Below, one piece after another: positions 41,264 through 52,226 of a stretch of DNA of 64,000 nucleotides (its first letter is position 1; each line of letters opens with the position of its first letter). Source of the stretch: Symbiodinium natans. Its lineage: Eukaryota; Sar; Dinophyceae; Suessiales; Symbiodiniaceae. The translations under genes and the position numbers were made by a program. The DNA lies in assembly GCA_905221605.1 (NCBI GenBank), contig CAJNDS010000752.1, positions 1 to 64,000 of the forward strand, written 5' to 3'. The notes below the pieces were generated by a model, which did no database searches, was not told where the DNA came from, and saw only the letters and a program-made list of their open reading frames with translations.

Positions 41264-42514
41264 ATGGACAACGCTGCAATTGAGAACAGTTGCGGCATTG
41301 TGTCGTCCCAAGGTGTTGGGATTGAGCTCAGGAAGACGGCATTGGCCAATCTTGAGCGATTGGTCACGCTGGCCATTGGCCAATTCGGACCGGAGGCCTT
41401 GCTCTGGACCCTATTGGCTTCCATTGTGAGTGCCCTCCCATTGGAGGAAGAGATCACACTGTCGCTGGTCGCCGCACACCCGCAAGAGACTGGTGTATTG
41501 GCCTTGGCGGAATTGTTGGCGCGTCTCGAAATCTTGATCGATCGTGTCACCTCCGCATTGGTGGCCCGGACACGCCAGATTCCACAGCTGGCATTGGACC
41601 CACTGCGTGTCCTGAATTGCCGGTTTGCGACGGCGCCATTGCCAACTGGCAACGACCATTGGTGCAGCATGAGCCTAAAGGTCAAGATGCTCATTGAGCG
41701 CTGCGAGGCGGCCATTGGTGAAGCGGTGGATCTTTCGACGGCCATTGGCTCCTACACTGCGTTGCCCCACATGGATTGGATCAAGGCATTGGTTCAGCAG
41801 ACGACCCTGGTGAAGGCATTGGGAGCTGGACGATACGACGAGACATTGTCCAACTTGTGGGCAATTGTCTGCTTGCCTTTGAGTCTGGTTCGGACATTGG
41901 TGGGCATGGATACCGATGATGCTGAGGGAGACATTGAGCTGGACTGGGATTGTCTCCCATGCCGCCAGCTGAACATCGCCTTCTCAATTGAAGGAGCCGT
42001 GGCGAAGCTCGCCCATTGGGTCAGGCAGACCCACTTGGAGGCCCATTGGCAGGAGGCTGCGGCATTGGTCTTCTTCCGGCCAACAAAGGCCTTCATGGCC
42101 CGAATTGCCAAGAACCCCAGCTTCACCGGGGGGTTGAGCAATTGGCATAACCAGTCGTATGTGCCTGCCACGACGCTCATGGTGGCGAGCGACTTCGCAT
42201 TGTCGCCATTGCAACGGGACCTGGCTTTTGTGGTGGAATTGGGATGCACGGTATTGGACCTTGCATGGGCAATCCACCAGGATGCCATTGCGAACCCGAT
42301 TGGCTTCCAGATGGGCTTCACGCGCTCCGTTGCCTACCCGAAGGCATTGAGGGATGTTTTCTCGATGTGCGGCATTGATGATGACATGAACGAGGTGGAG
42401 ATTGGCGGCACAGCCAGTCGCCCATTGGAGCATCGTGGTTCGGTGCCCGAAGCGGTGCCATCCATTGGCACGACCATTGTGGTCCCGAATGGCAGCCATG
42501 TCACGATTGGCTAG
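41264..42514 (+). CDS. Copia-2 accessory ORF of unknown function
   Basis: 416 codons from ATG 41264 (frame open from 41228), lying 675 bp after RNase H and 393 bp before the 3' LTR. The translation is mostly Ala/Leu/Ile-rich and helical-looking, acidic in the middle (GMDTDDAEGDIELDWD), with scattered Trp and His residues (WVRQTHLEAHWQEAA). There is no obvious signal peptide, zinc finger or catalytic motif; a hydrophobic stretch (EALLWTLLASIVSALPL) may be a buried helix. No family is recognised. Typical copia elements have nothing here, so this is a candidate captured or env-position gene. ATTG words fall in all three codon phases. An intact 1.25-kb frame inside a very young element favours a real protein. 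Confidence 0.65.
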   Translation: MDNAAIENSCGIVSSQGVGIELRKTALANLERLVTLAIGQFGPEALLWTLLASIVSALPLEEEITLSLVAAHPQETGVLALAELLARLEILIDRVTSALVARTRQIPQLALDPLRVLNCRFATAPLPTGNDHWCSMSLKVKMLIERCEAAIGEAVDLSTAIGSYTALPHMDWIKALVQQTTLVKALGAGRYDETLSNLWAIVCLPLSLVRTLVGMDTDDAEGDIELDWDCLPCRQLNIAFSIEGAVAKLAHWVRQTHLEAHWQEAAALVFFRPTKAFMARIAKNPSFTGGLSNWHNQSYVPATTLMVASDFALSPLQRDLAFVVELGCTVLDLAWAIHQDAIANPIGFQMGFTRSVAYPKALRDVFSMCGIDDDMNEVEIGGTASRPLEHRGSVPEAVPSIGTTIVVPNGSHVTIG

Positions 42515-42907
42515 GTGCATTGCCTGAGTGCAACAGTTTTGATGAGCTGCTGATTGGCTTTCGACGTCGTACGCTGCGTTTTCTGGATCTCAGAATTGCC
42601 TCGAGCAATATATTGACTGGAATTGGCGGAATCGATGGTTGATCGTTCTCAGCTGCGGTGCATTGCCACACGTCACTGCGTGATGTTGCTTCCACGTGGC
42701 ATTGTACAGTCTTTTGAGCCGGATTCTTGCAGATTTACATTGCAGTTCCGAAGTGCAAAAGAGATTTGAGCCTGAGCAGTTGAGTCGTGTTCCATTGTTG
42801 CTTCTTGAATGAATTTTGATGTTGATATATATTTTGAATGGAGTTTGAATTGTTTCGAGAATCTGACCTGATGCGAATTTGCAATGAATTGCGAATTCGA
42901 GGGACCG
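42515..42907 (+). other. Copia-2 3' untranslated region and short purine tract
   Basis: ATTG-rich, non-coding. GAGGGA (42899-42904) followed by CCG sits before the LTR. It is a poor polypurine tract but is conserved in the related end at 32,309-32,317. Confidence 0.5.
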
Positions 42908-43121
42908 TGTTAGGATGATTGGTCAGATCACCTTTGTATCCACACAGAGATGCATTGGTCATCAAAGGATTGCTGGATCAACTTTGGCTCAAGTCGGAAA
43001 ACATTGAGCTCGAGTGATTGCATCACACAGCAGAGTTTGTGCTTGTTGATTGTGCTTGATTGAACTGAGCAGTTCTGAGATCACCTGATTGAACAGACGA
43101 TTTCGCTTTTGTAAAATTTCA
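42908..43121 (+). repeat. Copia-2 3' LTR
   Basis: 214 bp, apparently identical to 34237-34450, with the spliced-leader-like core at 42983-42993. Followed by the TTAAG duplication and the resumed G-tract array (43,122-43,170). Confidence 0.95.
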
Positions 43122-43170
43122 TTAAGGGGGGGCTCAAGGGGGGGCTTAAGGGGGGGGCTTAAGGGGGGGC

Positions 43171-43620
43171 GGCGCGCAGAACACAAACGTACCCCCCGCA
43201 CAGCGTACGCAGGGACCTCAAGAACCAACCCCCCTTCCCCCCGCGACCACCCCTTGAGCGTATGACACGCTCTGCGAATGCACGGGGGCCGGCACAGCCG
43301 GAAGACACCAAGGCTCTCAAGCCCGCCTAAAACCTAAAGCAAGGAAACCTCCAAACAATCACAACGTGTGTGCCCACCCGGTGCTGGGAGGCTAGCAGGA
43401 AAGCACTAGCCCCGCCAAGGCGGACGCGCCTGCCTTAAGGGCTGCAGGCCATGACCAATAGGACATGAACAACAAACTTATAACGTTAAAGCTAGGTCTC
43501 GCTGCTTTTAGTACCAGCAAGCATGCTCAAAGGGAATCCCAGCACTCCGATCTCTTTATGACCCCTCAAGGGTTTCAAGGCCATAAAAGCCCTATAACGC
43601 TTTATGGCCCCTTAAGGGTT
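43171..43620. other. GC-rich interval, no gene seen
   Basis: Begins at the edge of the G-tract array. GC-rich non-repetitive sequence to about 43,440, then an AT-richer stretch with an internal short repeat (CCTAAGGG/CCCTTAAGGGTTT-like). No coding signal. Confidence 0.5.
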
Positions 43621-43624
43621 TTAG

Positions 43625-44000
43625 GTCCGTTTGCTGTCCATTTGCCTTCCATCTACGCTCCACTTGGCCTCCATTGGGCCTCCGTTTGCATCCTTCCATT
43701 TGCGCTCCAGTTGCCTCTATTTGGCTTCCATTTGCCTCCAGTTGCACTCCATTTGCCTTCCATTTGTATTCCAGTTGTCTTCCATATGCTCTGCATGTGC
43801 TCTCCATTTGCTCTCCATTTGGCATCCATTTGGCGTCCATTTGCCCTCCATTTGCCTTCCATTTGTACTCCACTTGGCCTCCATTTGCCCCCCATTTGGC
43901 TTCCATTTGCTCTTCATTTGTCTTACATTGGTACCCCATTTGACTCCATTTGTGTTTCATCTGCTCTCCATTTGCTCTCCATTTGTCCTTCATTTGTGGC
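43625..44000. repeat. 11-bp minisatellite (CTCCATTTGCC)
   Basis: More than 30 imperfect copies of an 11-bp unit around TCCATTTGC. Because 11 is not a multiple of three, three units make an 11-residue repeat in every frame. Both strands are open: plus-strand frames read PFALHLPSIC-like and minus-strand frames MEAKWRANGGQ-like repeats (for example 43592-44047 minus). Translation is possible but not supported by anything else. Confidence 0.85.
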
Positions 44001-44404
44001 ATAGGCATCCAAAAAAACAATAGGCATGAAAAAATGATGGGGATCAAATAAAAAAAGGAACAACAAAAAAGTACGGCCTATTGGCCCCTGGTCCCGTGGT
44101 CCTCTGGTCCCGCTTTTTCATTTCTGTATCTGCGACCTCTGAACAAGCGGAAATGTTGTTATTTACAGTATTTCCAGTTCTCAAAGCGCAGAAATGCTGC
44201 TGTTTACATTTACAGTCTTGGCAGCTTCTGGAAATTAAGTTAAAGAAATGCTGCTATTTACAGTATTTGCGACCTCTGACCAGAACACTTTCGGTGCACG
44301 CTCGTTTTTGAGTGATCTGTTGTCTTTCAGAAAGATCAAGGCAGGGTGAAACATGGCGAAAGCGGCATGCAGCCCCAGATGTTTTTGCCGACTACCGCAG
44401 CCCT

Positions 44405-45026
44405 CAAACCTATTGAGGCAAGTCTTTCACCATGTCACAAGATGGACAAGGCACCGAGGAAATCGCTTTTTGTGGACAGGTTGTCGTATGTGGCACGGCA
44501 TGGTTCCCCTTCCGAAGGCGTAACAGCTCGAAAGAGTTTGCTTGAATGCGGAAAGAACACATACTTTGGGGCGGTGTTCTGAGCTTATCATAAGCTGTGG
44601 GGGTGCCTAATACACAGCATGGCTGTTTGGACGTGTTGCAAGTCGCCTGGCTTCATCGAAACGCTACAGCATAGGCTAGGGATCTCAGGCCAGCTGCCAG
44701 CGGAACAACGCTTTTGCTATGGCCATATGTTTTAGCTGTTGTTGCGCATTTTGTGTTGTATGGTTCGGCAAGGCAGCTGGCTGTTTCCCAGAAGGTTCCA
44801 TGGCCGGTTGTTGGGAAGGTTGTTGGAGCTGGGCCCAGCGAAGGCAGGGGAGTGCAGAGTCGGGTGTGTGCAGCGTTGGGAGTGCAGCACGTGATCTTTA
44901 ATGTAGAGGTGCAGAGGGAGAGCTTCTTTGCCCTTTTCTGAGCAATTTTGAGTGCTTTCGTGGGAAGGCAAGCGGCGGGGCCCCCACAGGCAGGACGGTT
45001 AGCGGCGGAGCCGGCGGAGCCGGCGG
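44405..45026 (+). repeat. Dispersed ~600-bp repeat, copy A
   Basis: Nearly identical to 52227-52829 over the first ~470 bp, then diverging with small indels before realigning at GCAATTTTGAGTGCTTT and ending in a GGAGCCGGC run. The plus strand contains a short frame (to 44582) whose last ~49 residues are the same as in copy B (CHKMDKAPRKSLFVDRLSY...). No known domain. Confidence 0.85.
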
Positions 45027-45029
45027 CGC

Positions 45030-46840
45030 GGTTCCTCGAGGCAACGCGAGCTTCCAATGTTTCCTGACAGAGATTTCACTACAGGGAGCCGCAAATGAAA
45101 GGGAGTACGTGTCACCTTCAAACTCCGTGACTCGAGGGTATTCGAGGGTCACTGCAGGCAACAACTCCCATGCTGTGAGGTTTTTGCAAGATGCCCACAG
45201 TTCCATTGTGCTTTCGCTTGACACGTGCTTACAGTACACGTCTTGTGCTTCTCTCACTCAGTTTTTACTTCTTTTAATGCTTGAATGCGCTAAAGCTGGT
45301 TCTTGCAGAATGGCCGTCACAGGGCAACTAAATGGAACAACCCGAAAGGAATGTTCAAACAAAACTTCCTTTGGCACCCGAAAGAGGCGGGCCGCGGCGC
45401 GCTTCCAGTGCCGAAGGCCAAATAGAAACGGAGTTCTTCTATGTTTGCGCTCGACTTCGCTAGACATTCTCAAGATCGACTTTGCAACACCTTGCTGTGC
45501 ATTTGCTCTCGACTTCAGTGAAAACACGCACATTGAAGTTTTTCCAACATTTTTTTTGTTGTTGTTCTCATGGCATGTCATGTAGTGTACCAGCATGTAC
45601 CAGGCAAGTGGCTTTTTTCGCTGTTTCAGTTCTGAACTCTACACATTAGGCTTGTTAGTAACTTCATGAAGCTGGTTGGAACAAAGCAGTTACGAGACAC
45701 CAGCAACGGCGCCAGAGCTAAGAAAGGCATGGCTGCCGGAAGTCTTCAATGTGCTCACGTAGCAAGCATTAGCAGCATTGGCAAGTTCGGAAGAGTGAAG
45801 CCAAGAAGCTGGGTGTGTGGCCACTGCGATACACGGGAGCCATAACTTGTGTCTCTTCTGGCTGTCGGAACCGCCCTCTTGTGCTTCATTTGCTTGCGTG
45901 GTTGCGCTGGAACACCAGCCCGTCCTTGAGCTGTGTGCTTCGCTGTTGGAGCGCCAGCATGCCATGTGGCGCTGCCTCGTTCTTACGCTCTGTGTGCTAT
46001 TTTCCAATGGTGTTTCCCCCACTGGTGTTACCATGTTTCCCTCTGACTGCCGGGACATGGTGAACACAAAATGAATCCTGCTTCAGCCAATGTCAAGCAA
46101 CGCGGGGTTCAAGAAAAGGCAGGCCAGAACCTGGAAAACTGTACAGGTTCAGGAAGTGTGTTATGGGGAGTGTCTTATGGGGCGTACTGTAGAGTTCGAT
46201 GCCTGGCGTGGACAAAGGCGGCGAGCCTCATCGATGAAGGTCCCTTGGAGCCGTGGATGTACAGCTTGTTCCAGCCACTCGTCTGCCACGACGTGCAAGG
46301 TGCATTGCTCATGTTGGTGTTATCAGCTCTTATTTATGCAAGGCTGCCGGATGAAAGAAGCCAGCCCAACCAATTGGATGCGGAGGCCAGCGGCTCCTCT
46401 TTGCAACCCAGAGAGCCACGCAAACCTTAACTTGTTCAGGAGGGTTGGGATAATTTCCCCGAAGCTGCAGAAGCTTCACGTTCACCCTTCCACACCGAGC
46501 GTGCATTTACAAACGTGTGAACTCAGTTCTAGGCTCCGCTGGGCTCGTTTGCCCGCAGGTTTTGTTGGTGAATGCCCGAAAGCATGGTTTTACCGATACG
46601 AACTGCTTGTGCGCAATCGGGATGAATTTCGTGTCAAAAAGCCTAAAAAACTCGATGTTTCTGCGCGGCCAGAATTGTGTTTTCAGGCTTCGCATGTTGA
46701 GTGAAGAGTTGAGTGAGAGGATTTGCATTGAGAAAGTGTGCAAAAACTCGAGGAAAACACACATCGCGGCATCTTTTGCGGCTCACCCCGGCAGCAAAAA
46801 GTCCGTCGGCAAGTAAAACTTGCTCGGCTGAACTGAATCC
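45030..46840. other. No convincing gene
   Basis: Mixed-composition DNA with short overlapping frames on both strands and no domain or repeat that stands out. Confidence 0.5.
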
Positions 46841-46844
46841 TGGC

Positions 46845-46980
46845 ATCATGGACGGAACCATCGTTGGGCAATGGTGCCGTGGATGCACTGGTAGCATGGA
46901 CGGAATCACCGTTGGTCAATGGTGCTCTGGAAAGTGGATGCACTGGTAGCATGGACGGAATCATCGTTGGGCAACGTGCC
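46845..46980. repeat. ~50-bp tandem repeat, three copies
   Basis: GCATGGACGGAATCATCGTT-like units at about 46,845, 46,895 and 46,949, each followed by GGGCAATGGTGC or a variant and GTGGATGCACTGGTA. Confidence 0.75.
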
Positions 46981-46999
46981 CAAAGTGAACCAAAAGTTT

Positions 47000-49900
47000 T
47001 CCCAAGGGCCAGACCACACACAACATGTAGACAGGAAGTATGTAAAAAGTGACGCTCTAACTTACATGTTGGGTATGTGCAAGCTGACATTTGGAACTGT
47101 CGAGGCCTAATCCCTGAACCCTGAACAGCAGCAGTAGTCATCATGAAGTCGACCTGGGCACAAGAAGTACGGGCAAACGAGCCCGATGGAGCCCAGTTCT
47201 AGCATGAAACCCTCCTGGTATTTTAGTTGAGGGCCAGAACTGATGCCACCATGGATCTCAGTCAAAGCATGCTAAGAGCATAGCCGTGCAACATTATGTT
47301 TGCACATGTCTACAATGCAGATTCCACACTCTTCCCGGCATCTAAACTTGAGTGCACGCAGTACGACATCAACTGCTTTAGCGTAGTCACACGAACTTCC
47401 ACAAACTGTATCCTCCTGTGCTCCTTTGGCAGCCTTTGGCATGCACCTGTGCACCTTGGGGCCCCTTCCGTGTTTGGACCAATCTTTCCGCACTCCGAAG
47501 AAATGTGGAAACCACCGAAAATGCATTCCCGAAAGGCTTGGAACAAAGCCAAGACGGTGCATAAATAGGCTCGTCTTAGCGGCCATCTGGTGGCTGCGCC
47601 TGGCGAAGGGAAACGCTACAGCGGCAGATGAAAGCCTTGGTGGTGCCACCAAGTTTCCACCCATGTGGTTGAGAAGTTGAGAGGGCTGCCTGTAAGGATT
47701 CAAGCCCACCATTGATCGAGGCAGTCATCGGTTTCAGTTCCGCAAACTTCCAACCCGCAAGCGAGGTAGCAAGCTGGAAGGAAGCGTTGGATGCAGCAGA
47801 GCCTTGGATGTTTTCCTGCTTTCTGCCACTGGCCCGCAATCATTGTAACTCTCGCATGAAACTCACATGAAAGCCTGAACGGGAGGGGAGCCCAGCCTTT
47901 GATGCAGTTTGTCCATTGATGTCAGGTCGCGTCGATTCGGAGGCAAGCACGTATGGCAGAAACCTGCAGCGTGCATGTTCGAGCATCCCTCGATAGTCTT
48001 GCAGAGGTCCCGGCGTGTTTCTGGCGAAGTCAGAGGTCAAGGCCATGCAATGCCATGGACAACCATCCACAAAGACTCGCCGTGACACAAGTTTGCGCAG
48101 GTGCCGACGACGGTCCTTGATTTCATGTCCGAGTCTGAGATCCACGTCCGACGCACAACCGAGCATAGCAAAACTTTTCGGCTTTAGGCCTGAGTCGTTG
48201 CCAATCAGGCACCGGTTCTCTTGAGACAGTGACATCATGCAGCCGCGGCATCAGTATATTCCTGCAGGATGGATTACGACACGGCCATGTCCTCTTTGCA
48301 GATGCACAGTTATGTCATCAGAGCCATTCGGCGGGGTTTGGCAACACAGGCCCGTTTGGAGCTGCTTGCAGAGTCTCGTGGACCTGTTATTCTGCAACAC
48401 AGGTGCAGGTGCCGCTAGAGACTGTGCATGTTCGGTGCCCAGCTGCCTCCAGACTACGATCAAGTGCCCATGAAGTTAGACGGAGCAGGTGACCCTGCTC
48501 CCTGGAGCCACTTTGGCGCATGCCCAGCAAGGGGGCACAGATCGCTCTATTTGCAGCGTCACCGATCCAAACATAGCCATTCTGTCGATGGGCAGGATAG
48601 ATGTCGCCAACATGGAGACAGCAGCCCTGGTTGCGAAACGTGCGACAGCGCGGGCTGGTAAATCCTTGCCTGACCCTTATTGGCAAAGCCACTGTGGCAT
48701 ACAAGCATGCAGCAGCATGTACTTGTCAAATGGTCAGGTTGGGCCAAGTCAATGACAACTTGGCAGAGGCCGGAAAAAGCTTGGTGTCGTCAGTTGTGTC
48801 CCACTGTCTCATTATGTCTCCGGAAGCTTCAGGTCCCAGGAGCTTTCAGTGTGACGAGTTACGGGACGCTTCGATTGAAGGCCGGCAATGTGCACAAGAT
48901 CTCGCAACACGTCCCCAGCATCCCCAGCCAGCCTGGCATCTCCAGCCCTTCTCCACAGTCTCAAACGTGCAAAGCGAATTGTTCACAGCTCAGGCTTCCT
49001 GTTCAACTTGTTCAACCCCCCGTTGCTCAAACCCTTTTCTTGGGCAGGGCGGTCTTGCATGGCCAAGTCTTAAACCTCAGCACGCAACTGCTATTCCCAT
49101 TGTGTGAGATACTCTCCTCGACCGTCGGGGCCGAGCCCTATGACAAGCCACCGCGATGCGAGAGGTCGAAGAAGGTGCCAAGGGAGCATGGCATAGGGAT
49201 TCAGGCACTCAATCGAGGCAGATTCCTTCATCTGAATCTAAATGGTAGGTGCCGTTCATCCCAGTTCCTGTGCCAGGGACCGCGCTGTCGGTCGGTGACA
49301 GCCAGGATGACTGACAACAGCACCAACGAGGTGCAGAGAGCAGACCTCGAGCACAACAGACGGAGGTAGCGAGCATGTGGGGTTATGCGATCGGAACAGC
49401 GAGGACAGTGAGCCCGATGAGTCCCCGGAGAAGGCGACTCTTGTAGTGCACCGACACGAGCCCATGTGTAGAATCTCCCCACTGATATATCCTGTGTTGA
49501 GCACGTTGATTTGAAGCTTACGGGCCCAAACTTTCGAAATCAGGTGATCGCAGTGGAGGCCAGTCTGCAAAGTCCACTTGGCCGGCGTGATGCCGATTGG
49601 ACGTCTACTTTGCCCATGCAGGAGCGTGGACGGTCAAGAGCAGAAAAGATGACATTCAACAGCACCCTCGAGGTGCAGCTGTTTCGCGGGGGCCACTTTG
49701 CTGCATGGTCAGACATCCCAATTGTAGGCGATTCATGCCGCCATGAGGGCAGAAGGCTACCGCGTTGGTGACACGCAGGCTTGGCAACATGTTTCTTGGG
49801 ACCTGAACCCCTGCTGGCAACCCCTGGGACCTTGCTTTAGGGCCCCTTTGTCCCGGAGGACCGCGCGCCATTTATTTAAGCTCTGTGATGTGTTCACACT

Positions 49901-50050
49901 CAACTGACACGAGCAGTTCAATTTGGAGCTGTCTACTGCTCGACCCCGGATGCCAGAGCAGGCAAAAGGCGAAGGTCCGCTATGCCGGCTCTTGGGAGGG
50001 AGTGATCAAGTGAGAGCGCTCTCGAACGTTCCCTGTTGGCTAAGTGTCTA
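47000..50050. other. No firm gene; possible small exons near 48.2-48.8 kb
   Basis: Short plus-strand frames have protein-like composition: from ATG 48271 (MDYDTAMSSLQMHSYVIRAI) and around 48,540-48,680 (NIAILSMGRIDVANMETAAL). They lie in different frames and could be exons of one gene, but no family is recognised and no splice sites are secure. The rest shows nothing. Confidence 0.3.
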
Positions 50051-50059
50051 CAATAAGCT

Positions 50060-50720
50060 TAGAATGTTGTGTGAGCATTTCCTTCTTCAACATGCGGTGT
50101 GGCTTTTCCTTCTCCAAACTGTTCTGTGAGAATTTCCTTCCCCAAAATGTTATGTGAACATTGCGGGACGAACATGTCCTTCCCCCAAATGCGCTGTGAG
50201 CATTTGCTTCCCCAAAATGCGTTCTTTTCTCAGCATGTCCTTCACCAAAATGTGGTGTGATCATTTTCTTCCTCAGCATGCTTTTCTTCTCTCGAAAGTC
50301 GTGCCAGCATTTTTTTCTACAATTCGGTGTGAGCCTCCACCACATGCAGCGTGATGATTTGTGAGCATGTCCTTCTTGCAAGAGGTGGTGTCAGCGTTCC
50401 CTTCGCGAAAAGCGGCGTGAGGACATTATTCTTCCCCAAATGCAGTGCAGTTCCCTCCAGCACAACAGGCGTGAGCATTTGCAGCGATGAGCGCATTTCC
50501 TTTTTCATGAACTTGCAGTGTGAGCATTTCCATCCCCAACATGCGGTGTGAGCGTTTCTTTGCCCTTAACTTGACGTGTGAGCGTTTCCGTCCCTGTTCT
50601 GTGAGCATGTCTTTCCCCAGCATGCAGTGTGAGTATTCCCTTTTTTAATATGCAGTGTGAGCATGTCCCTTCCCACATGTGTGTGTGTGTGAGCAGTGGG
50701 TGTGAGCATTCCCTTCCCGA
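50060..50720. repeat. ~30-bp degenerate tandem repeat (TGTGAGCATTTCCTTC)
   Basis: About twenty imperfect units built from TGTGAGCATTTCCTTCCCC and AAAATGCGGTG, drifting in sequence and length. Minus-strand frames (HAEKRTHFGE-type) are repeat-derived. Confidence 0.75.
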
Positions 50721-52226
50721 AAAGCGGCGCACACATATCTAACAAGCACCTGCCTTGCCAGTCCGGTTTGCCCACCGGAACGTCGCACAGCTCGCGGTCG
50801 CGGAGCAAAGGCTGATGAGAGTCGAGGGGCCTAAACAAATTGGTGCAGGGTTTGGGGTATACACGTCGTTTGGCACGATATATCAGATCATTGTGTTCTC
50901 GTGCTGAAAGGAACTTCACTATTGTTAACTATAACACAAGCGTCACGCCCGAATACCGAACTTGAGAAGCGAGTTTCTAAACTTTCTAGGGGCTTTAAGG
51001 GGCTCCTTTTAGGTGCCGAGCAGCTGTGGGCTTCCGTGGGCAAACCTTCAACTCAACCCTCCATCCTCGTGACCACAAAAAAACAGCCTGTGCGTAGGTT
51101 GAAGACGTGACATCGCCAAAGGCTTCTTGCAGCAGTCCCTTGCCTGCCCAATTCACGAATTTCAGCCTCTGCACGTGTGGCCAGAATCAACTCGGGACTA
51201 ATGCGATTTCAGGCCGTCTGGTTTGAGAAATGGCGTTATCATCGACTCGCAGGAAATATTCAGACCACAAACTGCAGGTTGGGATGTGTTGGCCGGGTCG
51301 CCTGTGACTTCTTCTGGGAGCTGCGCCCCGAACCAGTGAGTTTTGAACAATATCGGTTGTTGCTTTCTGGGTAATGTACTTGTACACAGGGGTCGCATAC
51401 AGTGACAGCAGACCTCAAGAGACCTGACAACACTCCCAAGACGGGGAGTTGGCCGAAAGGGCTCCAAAGAACCGCGCGCCTGGGGGGCCCACAGGCCAAC
51501 AAACTCTCGCATTCCAAACTGAAGCCTGCAAGAAGCTGTGCACAGTCACTGTGAGTCCGCCCAGCGTTCGCATTCTGTCGCCGGCCTTCGGGGAAGCGCA
51601 AGGGGAGCGCGAAGGCCCAAATTTAGCACGGACGAGGGCTTTAGGACCTTAGGAACCTTTAGGGGCTTTGCAAGGCCTTGTTAGGGCTTTATAGGGTTCA
51701 CTCCGCCTTCAGTTAAAAGTCTGATGCAAGACTGGTTTCCCTTGCTGACGCCCAGCTCCTCTAAATGGGCCTTTGCCGTAAGAGCGCAAATTCGATGCCT
51801 TTCACGCCAATTTCTTCAGGAGGTGGCTTGGAGCGCTTTTAGAGCGCTTAGAGGCTGCAGCCATGTAGGTCCGCTAAGCTCCTCGACGCTGGCCTTGCCA
51901 TCGCCATGCGCCTAAGACCCAAGATGAGTATCAGGATAGCTGCCACGTCGACAGGGCCGCAACCAGCACCCGTAGAGTAGAGACACCAGCTTAGGGTGAT
52001 ATGGGGAAGTTTTTTGTTCAGGTTCCGGTGCTGAGGCCAATCTCTGAAGGCCCTGCAAGTTGCGGCTTCTTGTTCAAGGGCTCTTAGGGCTCTGGAGGCT
52101 TAAGGAGAAGATCCGAAGATCCGAAAATGTCAGCGATTTCTCGCCGTAGGAAGCTGAAGGAAGCTGCAGAGAGCCGGGGGTGACGAAAAGGCATGGGACC
52201 GGCAGTGTGAGTAGCAGTATGGAGGT
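50721..52226. other. No gene seen
   Basis: Unremarkable mixed-composition sequence with GGGGCTTT and TTAGGGCT-like words around 50,990 and 51,650-51,700. No frame with domain character. Confidence 0.4.

Larger units (their letters stand above)
34237..43121 (+). mobile_element. Copia-2: Ty1/copia element with an extra 3' ORF
   Basis: An 8,885-bp element with 214-bp LTRs that look identical, and a 5-bp target duplication TTAAG (34232-34236 and 43122-43126) inside a G-tract array. Order: LTR, primer binding site, gag-PR-IN, in-frame TGA, RT-RNase H, about 2.3 kb of additional sequence containing a 416-codon ORF, LTR. Identical LTRs mean a very recent insertion. The sense strand is strongly enriched in ATTG throughout. 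Confidence 0.95.

Noticed and set aside
45690..46704. Overlapping frames of 80-200 codons on both strands
   Set aside because: No frame is favoured, starts are poor and there is no recognisable domain; I left the region as non-coding.
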